Assembly (NCBI RefSeq): GCF_963678635.1
Contig: NC_087070.1
Location: forward strand, 48,963,467-49,023,466
DNA length: 60,000 nt
Source: Symsagittifera roscoffensis
Taxonomy: Eukaryota; Xenacoelomorpha; Acoela; Convolutidae
Reading direction: 5' to 3'
The number at the start of each line of letters is the position of its first letter. Within the stretch, counting starts at the first letter, position 1. A model generated the notes under the pieces. The model had not been told where the DNA came from and did no database searches. It saw only the letters and a list, made by a program, of their open reading frames with translations. The translations under genes and the position numbers were made by a program. Positions 54,041 to 60,000 of the stretch are shown one piece after another.

Positions 54041-54934
54041 CGTCACTGAATGTCTGGATATCGGATCTCTTTCTTCTTCGTTTTAGGGACTTCTTGATTC
54101 ACTGTACCTTGTACCACCACTCAAGCTCTAGTGAAAATTTTACCAAAAACCCTCTCTTAATGGCCAAATGCTAACCCCCCCTTTTTGAATTACCTCTTTT
54201 TCTATGTTTCAAGCAATTGAAAGCCAAAATTTGTGCGCAGGTATCTTGTGATCACCTGTTTGTCCAAAAACCAATCGCAAATCTTCGCCAAAATGCAACA
54301 AAAATCTAAGCAAGAAAAAGTAATAAAAACAGAAAGATGAATCCACCTAAAATTCAAAGGTGACTAATGTCTACCTTCTATCGAAAAAAAATGTCTGGTA
54401 CCTAATTGCCACGCGTTTCCTTCCCCCCTGCTAGCGATCTTATGGGGTATCACAAAAACTGTCTATGTCCGTTCCCCCCTACCGATCCAACCAGGGTACC
54501 TACCTTAACCTAATTCCAATTTTGGATATCCGCTTCCTATGACCAACGCGTGTAAATGACTAATGTAACTAAATCAACTATGTCGACTAATTCGTTACTC
54601 TAATTTCCCCCCTTTTTACAAATTATAACCGCCAACCTCTAACTTAACCAGCCCCCCTACTAACCTCCCCCCTCTTTAGCCCCCCTCTTAAGCCGAAAAA
54701 TCCCTTAAGCGCCGGGTGCTAAACCTCTCGAGAGAAAACCGTAGACCTGTTTCCAGGCCTGCTTGAGTAAAAACTGCCTCAAAACAATGGGACTCCGCTT
54801 ATCCAATTTTACACTTATTTCCTATAATGTAATGTGGATTCTAACGATACCCGTTGTTTGACTTGAGAACACCCCTGTGCGTCCTCTTGTGGTGGTCCTG
54901 TGCCGATTGTCTCTGATCTGCACTTGACAGCAGT

Positions 54935-54985
54935 ACCACTTTCCCACTCGACTGGTCACCTCTTCCAATCAAGTCTCCTAGTGGT
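54935..54985 (-). promoter_or_regulatory. Leader hairpin, copy 1
   Basis: Arms ACCACT/AGTGGT (54935-54940, 54980-54985) and GACTGG/CCAATC (54950-54955, 54965-54970). One of two copies 69 bp apart. Confidence 0.45.
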
Positions 54986-55003
54986 CCGTTCTGATCCTTG
55001 TGA

Positions 55004-55054
55004 ACCACTTTCCCACTCGACTGGTCACCCTTTCCAGTCAAGTCTCCTAGTGGT
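55004..55054 (-). promoter_or_regulatory. Leader hairpin, copy 2
   Basis: Arms ACCACT/AGTGGT (55004-55009, 55049-55054) and GACTGG/CCAGTC (55019-55024, 55034-55039), all perfectly paired. About 450 bases downstream of the primer-binding site in sense. Candidate packaging or dimerisation signal. Confidence 0.5.
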
Positions 55055-55501
55055 CCGGTTGGGTCGCAATCTATCTAAAAACCCTTAACAACGCCCCCCA
55101 CTCGGGCACCTTGCTGAAGTCACTGGTTTAAATTGCTAGATTGATCGAAACGATCGGTCTTATAAAACAGTATGTGTATACTATTTAATTAATACAAAGG
55201 TTTGATCCAACTAATTTGGTATCAAAGTCACTGTCTTTTTTCGTTTTATGGTTTTTGTTCCTATTTGTATTCTTTTTTGCTCGTATTTTTGTCCCCCTAG
55301 TTGCCCCCCTTCAGTCGGTTAGCTAAGCCTCGTTCGGAGAGCGTACCAGGAAGTTTTCTTGAGTTTTCTTAAAAAGCTATCACGGTACAACCGGAAGGTC
55401 TACACGTTCCCGCTGAACCGTACCACCGGTACTCTAGAATGGGCATGTAGCCCGGAGCTGTGTCAAGTGGGTTCGACTCCGTAGTCATGATGTCGTAAAA
55501 A

Positions 55502-55516
55502 CACCCAGGAGCGCCA
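55502..55516 (-). promoter_or_regulatory. Primer-binding site of element A
   Basis: Sense TGGCGCTCCTGGGTG, 11 bases from the 5' LTR (55528). Identical to the B site at 32403-32417. Confidence 0.75.
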
Positions 55517-55527
55517 TAAAAACACTA

Positions 55528-55768
55528 TGTAACATTCGTCTACTGTAGTCACACATGAGGCTTAAGAAAAATAGGCCCTATAACTATTGGCTCAAGAGTC
55601 AGGGACACTATCTCTTGTGTTTTTCTACCTCAAGAACGGTCGGAGCCAATTCGGTTCGCTTGCGACATGAGACTGGAACCCGTTACAGCTTAAAGGCCAC
55701 TACCAAAATACCCCCCCACTCTAGAAATAAAAACGTCCCCATACTTAGGTCTCGAAATACCCAAAATA
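55528..55768 (-). repeat. 5' LTR of element A, U5 side, interrupted
   Basis: 241 bases matching 36612-36852 with one difference seen. At 55769 a B-type LTR starts at its own terminal TG, so the remaining ~640 bases of this LTR are expected beyond the B element, outside the window. Confidence 0.82.
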
Positions 55769-56688
55769 TGTAACATTCGCCCGGAAGATACATATCGACG
55801 GATAACAAAACTAAGTCTTAAGACGACTGGCTAGCGTCTAAACAGAGCTTTGCATGTTTTTCACCGTCTCTACCAAGCCAGTACTTTTCGGTGGTCTTTC
55901 TTACATCAGGCTGACAAAAACGTTACTGTTCTCCGGCTTCGACCAGAACGCTCAAATTAACTGAATTACATGCGAAATTAGTGAGCTCATGGCTGGGTCT
56001 CTGTATCCCCAGACCACGAGGTCACTCCTAAAAACAGGGCTACTACTTATCATATTACTATTGTTTTTGTTCAGTAGATAAAAATCATCATCTCCATCGA
56101 AGATGGATCAACCCTTTCCCCCAACTCCTAGCACCTCATCCTTGTCAAAACTAAATCAAAATATCAGTTAAATTCAAGTCAGGACATGACAGGATGCTAA
56201 AATTCAATACAAGTTCATAAAAGTTCCCGTCCCGAGACCCTTCCGGATTCTTGAATCCGGCGAATCAAGCTCCTTAACCTCAGGTTCACGCTAACTCGGA
56301 GGGCTGGTTTTTACCCTTCACCGTTGTTCGCAACGGCCTTGCAACTATTGTAACAGCACAATAGTTGCAACTCGGAACGTCCTCTGCTGTTCGGTAGTTC
56401 GTTGTTGTTTTTTTAGTCTCGATTTTCGTACTGTTCGTAATCGCAGATAAAGTTGTTCTGTTTGTTTCTGCTATTTTAGCCAAAATGGCCGTTTTAACAT
56501 TTCTCAGAAATGTTACGTCATCACTTCGAAAATTTAAAATTTAGAATTCCAGAATCTTCTAGCCTTCACCGTTTGGCCAATCATTCAAATAACGTCCTTA
56601 TCCGTTCTAAATCGCCAATCCGGAAGGTTCACTGCTAAAATCCTGAATTCGGCAGAGACTGCATTTTGGCCATTCTGGTCGAATGTCA
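55769..56688 (-). repeat. 3' LTR of a second B element
   Basis: Begins TGTAACATTCGCCCGG and ends about TGTCA. Matches 32430-33303. Followed by ACATACTCCCCGGACAG, the polypurine-tract motif. The element continues right with an SGNH gene; its 5' LTR is beyond the window. Confidence 0.78.
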
Positions 56689-57510
56689 CATACTCCCCGG
56701 ACAGTCCGGTCAATGTCCTCATTGAATCGCGCAATGTTCTAAATGGTTACAGTGTCATCGAACAGAATTTACAAAATGCACGAACTTACTTTTACCTACG
56801 TCACATCGACTCACTGCAGAATATAAATGGCATCATACTACATCACTATAGCCTTCAAATTCTTTCATTAATCTGCACATTGAGGATATGACTTAAGATA
56901 AAACATATTTTCTGACTTCCAGTGTCAATATCCCGATTGAAACTTTTTCTCCTAGATTTAAAAGGTGTTGGCTTGCAGGACAGTCCTGCCAACCAACAAG
57001 CTAAAATTATCCTACTATGCTCCTTCCCTTCGGAAATCTTGCTTGCCTATTGTCCTGAGTATCAAAACTAAGAAACTTTGTGGTTAGAAAGAACAATGCA
57101 ACAGTCTCCCTCCTCAAGAAGTTACTCAAGTTTTTCATGTCACCACAAAGTTATCAGTCTTCCTAAGTGATTAAAAACAATCATGCAGGCTGGAATATTT
57201 AAATATACTCTTCCCTCAAGCCTTTCTAAATAAATAATAAGTGAGTGTCTCTAAAGCCACTTCAACTAAAACCAAAATGCAAATTTATAAATGCAACAAT
57301 TTCCAAACTCAACTTAAATGTTTCAGTTTTCAATTACAACTTGGTTGCTTGGTTTCTCACTTGAGTTTTTCACACACATAAAACAATTCTGAGTTTTAAC
57401 TTTTCTTCATCATCCCTTTGTTCTCTTCTTTTTTCGTCGTTTAGAAGTTCTAAAACTTCTAAATTCTTCTAATTTTCTTTCTTGCTGCCTCTTGTTTTCT
57501 CGACCATTCG
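56689..57510 (-). other. 3' UTR of the second B element
   Basis: Polypurine-like motif at the left end, then a strong inverted repeat at 56966-56998 (TGTTGG and GCAGGA against TCCTGC and CCAACA) and another pair (AAACTTTGTGGT near 57071, ACCACAAAGTT near 57139). No gene. Confidence 0.6.
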
Positions 57511-58110
57511 TCAATGCTCCATTTCCTCCTCCTGTGACACTGACTCCGCACTCTCGGTTTCCGTGTCTTGTAGCACGTCATTGACTATCCTGACGCTGTT
57601 GGAAGCCGTCCTCCAACACTTCTGCTCTTCCACCCTCTGTTTACAGCAAGGTAGGGGATCCACGTTTGATTCTCTGTTTCTACAGAAGCTGTCGTGGAGA
57701 CACAACGTCACGTTTCTCTCCAAATCTTCTTTCAGCATCTCTGCCTTCTCATTTCCACTACGCTCGCTCGTCCTGGAAATTCTTTTCACAGCGGTGGTCA
57801 CTGCATTCCGATGAGTCACGAAAGCTCGCTTGAAAGCTCCTGCCCCAATGTCCAGCTGATATTCACTGTACACTCTGCCATGTTTCGACATATGCTTTTT
57901 CGCATACTCGTACAACCATGCAGTCATGTTAGCTCTGAACCATGGCATCAATCGTTTTCTTGCCCATATCTTCTTCACTTCCATCGGAATGTTTAGAACT
58001 TTGCACATTGTCTCAAAAAGATCTAAATCTTTTAGACAATCTAATTTCCGCAATTGTTCTCTCGTTGGTGCCTCCTTCCTGATGCTGTCAGGCTTCTTGC
58101 GTTCATTGGC
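57511..58110 (-). pseudogene. SGNH gene of second B element: C-terminal part
   Basis: The frame 58188-57511 (225 codons); its first ~30 codons are a shadow of the SGNH frame. It carries the family C-terminal block (IPMEVKKIWARKRLMPWFR, KHMSKHGRVYSEYQ, THRNAVTTAVKR) and ends LEEEMKQ-like as EEEMEH. It is joined out of frame near 58080-58110 to the SGNH domain; some 3-3.5 kb of middle region present in the A gene is missing. A splice event cannot be excluded, but no intron sequence is visible. Confidence 0.72.
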
Positions 58111-59603
58111 ACCAAGCAAACGGTCAGTACCGCGCAACTGAACTTCTGCCAGAGAGTAGTGAACAAACACACCATCATTGATTCCCACAGTGCTTCCTGC
58201 TCATCTGATCCTCTGGAGATATCATTCGTCCCAACTAAGATCATCACATTGGGTATCTTCCCTGGATTCATCAGCTCCACCATGCGATATAATTGGGCAA
58301 TCGTCGCGCCTCCAAAGGCCATCACCGTGGTGACCCATGAGGTCCTCAAATTCGACAGCACTCTGACTAAGCTGTCTCCCAATATCAGGTGAGATGTCCC
58401 GAGTGGTGGTTGCTGCAGGTTCACAGCCGGGCTCCAGGTAGCTCGATTGAAGCAGGCTCTCGGATCTGTCTCCGGAACTCCCGTGAAATTATACTTTAAT
58501 TGATTATTCTTCTGCACGTCCATTACACGAGACACTTTCTTCGCTGGCATCTTCCTTACTTTCCTCTCTGGGATTCTCGAGTTCCCCATGAGTGGTGTCA
58601 CGTTACTCATCCCTTGTCTGATTACTGTCTGGGAGAGTTGTACTCTGCCCGTATCGTCAATCGTTCCATAGGGTGCAGTCACCCCGGAACCTGGTGCATT
58701 CTTGTTAGCGACCAATCGTCCAGCGGTCTCTATCAGTTTTCTCACTGTCTGTTCTACGACGGGATCACCCAAGGTGTCACTAGGATCCGGGATTGTTACT
58801 CGGTTCGTCTCTGCTGGAAGCCGTGTCTCCGTTGTTTGACTCATTTCTCGAGGTGTCAAGAGCTCCATCGGGGACTGCCCACGAGGAATATCCCTTGCAG
58901 GTATCACTTTCTCAATGGACGTCGTCAACGCCACCTGCTCCGATCGCTCTTTGTATTCCTGCCTTAAGCGTTCGATCTCTTGACCCTGCTTTTTGTTGCA
59001 GTCTTCAAACAACTTTCTCCACAAGTCCCGGTCTTCCTCCATCGCCAGCATGGTCTTCGTCATATCGTTTAACTCCTTCTTCGTACTTCTCAACTGATCG
59101 TTCATCTCGTCCAGATCTTGTATGGTTTGGTTCGTCTGAACCTTCTGTGTTACTTTCGCCCCTTTTGGTGGCACAGCTGCTCTCAGTGGTGAACCAGACG
59201 AGGTCGCCTCGCTGTTCATCTCCCGATGCATTCTCGTCAGCCCAGGTTTGGGCTTGGAGGGCATTGGCATCTCACCTGGTTGGTAAGTCCTAGAACTTCC
59301 CAACCCAGGCTCATTCGCCAAGTCACTCCCTGAGAGAGCCCCGTTTCTCCACCTCATCACTCTCATGTTCGGGCGGTCTAGTACTCCTCTTTCTCCATAT
59401 GCTGCCATCAACAGGACTTCCGTGGGGCGGTCCCCACGGTTGTCGTGCCCCAAGATGTTAATCAGGGCGGTCAGCAACATGACCACCTCTGGGTCCTCCA
59501 GAGCGAAGTCCCGTTCGATCAGCCGACGATAGATCGCATCTACCATCGGTCCTACATATGCCTCTGCCAGGTCCATCAATTCATCCAGGTTGAAATTGTC
59601 CAT
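58041..59603 (-). CDS. SGNH gene of second B element: N-terminal part with SGNH domain
   Basis: 520 codons from ATG (MDNFNLDELM). N-terminal region (20-105) homologous to the A gene (YRRLIERDF, GALSGSDLANEPGL against YRRLRDLDY, GAIRGFDLARNPGL). Coiled coil about 163-225, linker with DDTGRVQLS, then SGNH: CFNRATW, GDS at 409-411, Gly431, GTND at 458-461. The Asp/His block V is absent because the gene is cut shortly after TVCLVPMNARS, so the enzyme is incomplete. Probably expressed from the B LTR, if at all. Confidence 0.82.
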   Translation of the reverse strand: MDNFNLDELMDLAEAYVGPMVDAIYRRLIERDFALEDPEVVMLLTALINILGHDNRGDRPTEVLLMAAYGERGVLDRPNMRVMRWRNGALSGSDLANEPGLGSSRTYQPGEMPMPSKPKPGLTRMHREMNSEATSSGSPLRAAVPPKGAKVTQKVQTNQTIQDLDEMNDQLRSTKKELNDMTKTMLAMEEDRDLWRKLFEDCNKKQGQEIERLRQEYKERSEQVALTTSIEKVIPARDIPRGQSPMELLTPREMSQTTETRLPAETNRVTIPDPSDTLGDPVVEQTVRKLIETAGRLVANKNAPGSGVTAPYGTIDDTGRVQLSQTVIRQGMSNVTPLMGNSRIPERKVRKMPAKKVSRVMDVQKNNQLKYNFTGVPETDPRACFNRATWSPAVNLQQPPLGTSHLILGDSLVRVLSNLRTSWVTTVMAFGGATIAQLYRMVELMNPGKIPNVMILVGTNDISRGSDEQEALWESMMVCLFTTLWQKFSCAVLTVCLVPMNARSLTASGRRHQRENNCGN

Positions 59604-60000
59604 ACTGTTCTTTCCAAGTTTGATTTGATTTCGATTTCAAGTTTTGACTCAAGTGAGCAATTAAATGATCAATCAGGATCTAGAAAAGAAATCACGAATG
59701 TCACACTTGTCAATTTCACCTTAACATACATCGTTAAAATTTGCTTAAAGACAGTTCAGATAAAAAGATATTTATCCTAAAATTTATTAAAATCAATTGG
59801 TCTCTAAAATTTTGGAATTCGACCTAAGATTGGACAGTCCAAACTTTGGATCTATTCCCAAGATCGTCTTTTAGTTTTTCATGGTCACTAACCCCTACTT
59901 GCCCATGATCTTAATAACCTAACACATAACATAACATAACGTAACATAACACACATATCACATATTACATGCAGCTTGGTCTTTGGCCTAACACCCTCTC
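59604..60000 (-). other. Leader of the second B element (incomplete)
   Basis: About 400 bases upstream of the SGNH start. No gag or pol is seen before the window ends. Near 59918-59955 there is a short CATAA/CGTAA-type pentamer repeat. No gene. Confidence 0.5.

Larger units (their letters stand above)
54041..55501 (-). other. Element A leader, non-repeat part
   Basis: Matches 7320-8913 in order: CTAGCGATCTTATGGGGTAT (C-rich flank, near 54430), C-rich runs near 54600-54690, hairpins, T-rich tract and the AAGCTATCACGGTAC block (55374). No gene supported. Confidence 0.65.

Noticed and set aside
55440-55500. tRNA-like B box GGGTTCGACTCC
   Set aside because: No matching A box at the right distance and no cloverleaf; the block is a conserved part of the element leader.

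Overview
The window is a eukaryotic, repeat-dominated interval. It consists almost entirely of LTR retrotransposons of one Ty3/gypsy-like lineage, all on the minus strand, plus one relic of a non-LTR (LINE) element. I see no host gene, tRNA, rRNA or CRISPR array. The element genes look animal. A TTTTCAG splice-acceptor-like site ahead of one gene is typical of nematodes, so a nematode is my best guess, but this is weak evidence and I cannot name a species.

Layout, left to right. (1) 1-9726 is a decayed element copy running right to left: LTR (8940-9726), primer-binding site, leader with a 63-bp minisatellite (about 6048-7205), broken gag (3327-5732) and broken pol (1-3326, cut by the window edge). 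(2) 9561-27330 is a set of nested tandem duplications of LTR, leader, gag, protease and 3'-gene fragments, with periods of about 1.2, 8.6 and 4.9 kb. (3) 24358-33303 is a second element type ('B'). It has LTRs at both ends and a decayed SGNH-hydrolase gene, but no gag or pol. (4) 33304-35000 holds LTR scraps and 35000-36611 a LINE reverse-transcriptase relic. (5) 36612-55768 is the best-preserved element ('A'), about 19 kb: 3' LTR, a giant SGNH gene, pol, gag, a 14-bp minisatellite leader, primer-binding site and the start of the 5' LTR. (6) At 55769 another B element begins. It interrupts the 5' LTR of A and continues past the window end with its own SGNH gene (57511-59603).

Element A encodes, in transcription order: Gag with two CCHC zinc knuckles; protease, reverse transcriptase and RNase H; integrase whose long C-terminal extension ends in what I read as a macro (ADP-ribose-binding) domain; and then, in the place where errantiviruses carry env, a very large protein of roughly 2,000 residues. 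That protein has a complete SGNH/GDSL hydrolase domain, a probable second degenerate SGNH domain and a long unrecognised C-terminal region. The B elements carry only this last gene, between LTRs that share the same primer-binding site. This suggests the SGNH gene is a true cargo or functional gene of the lineage, not a chance neighbour.

The visible part of the 5' LTR of A (241 bp) differs from its 3' LTR at only one base by eye, so the insertion is young. Even so, the coding region carries three one-base frame breaks and one in-frame stop. The macro-domain integrase and the SGNH giant gene are the observations most worth following.
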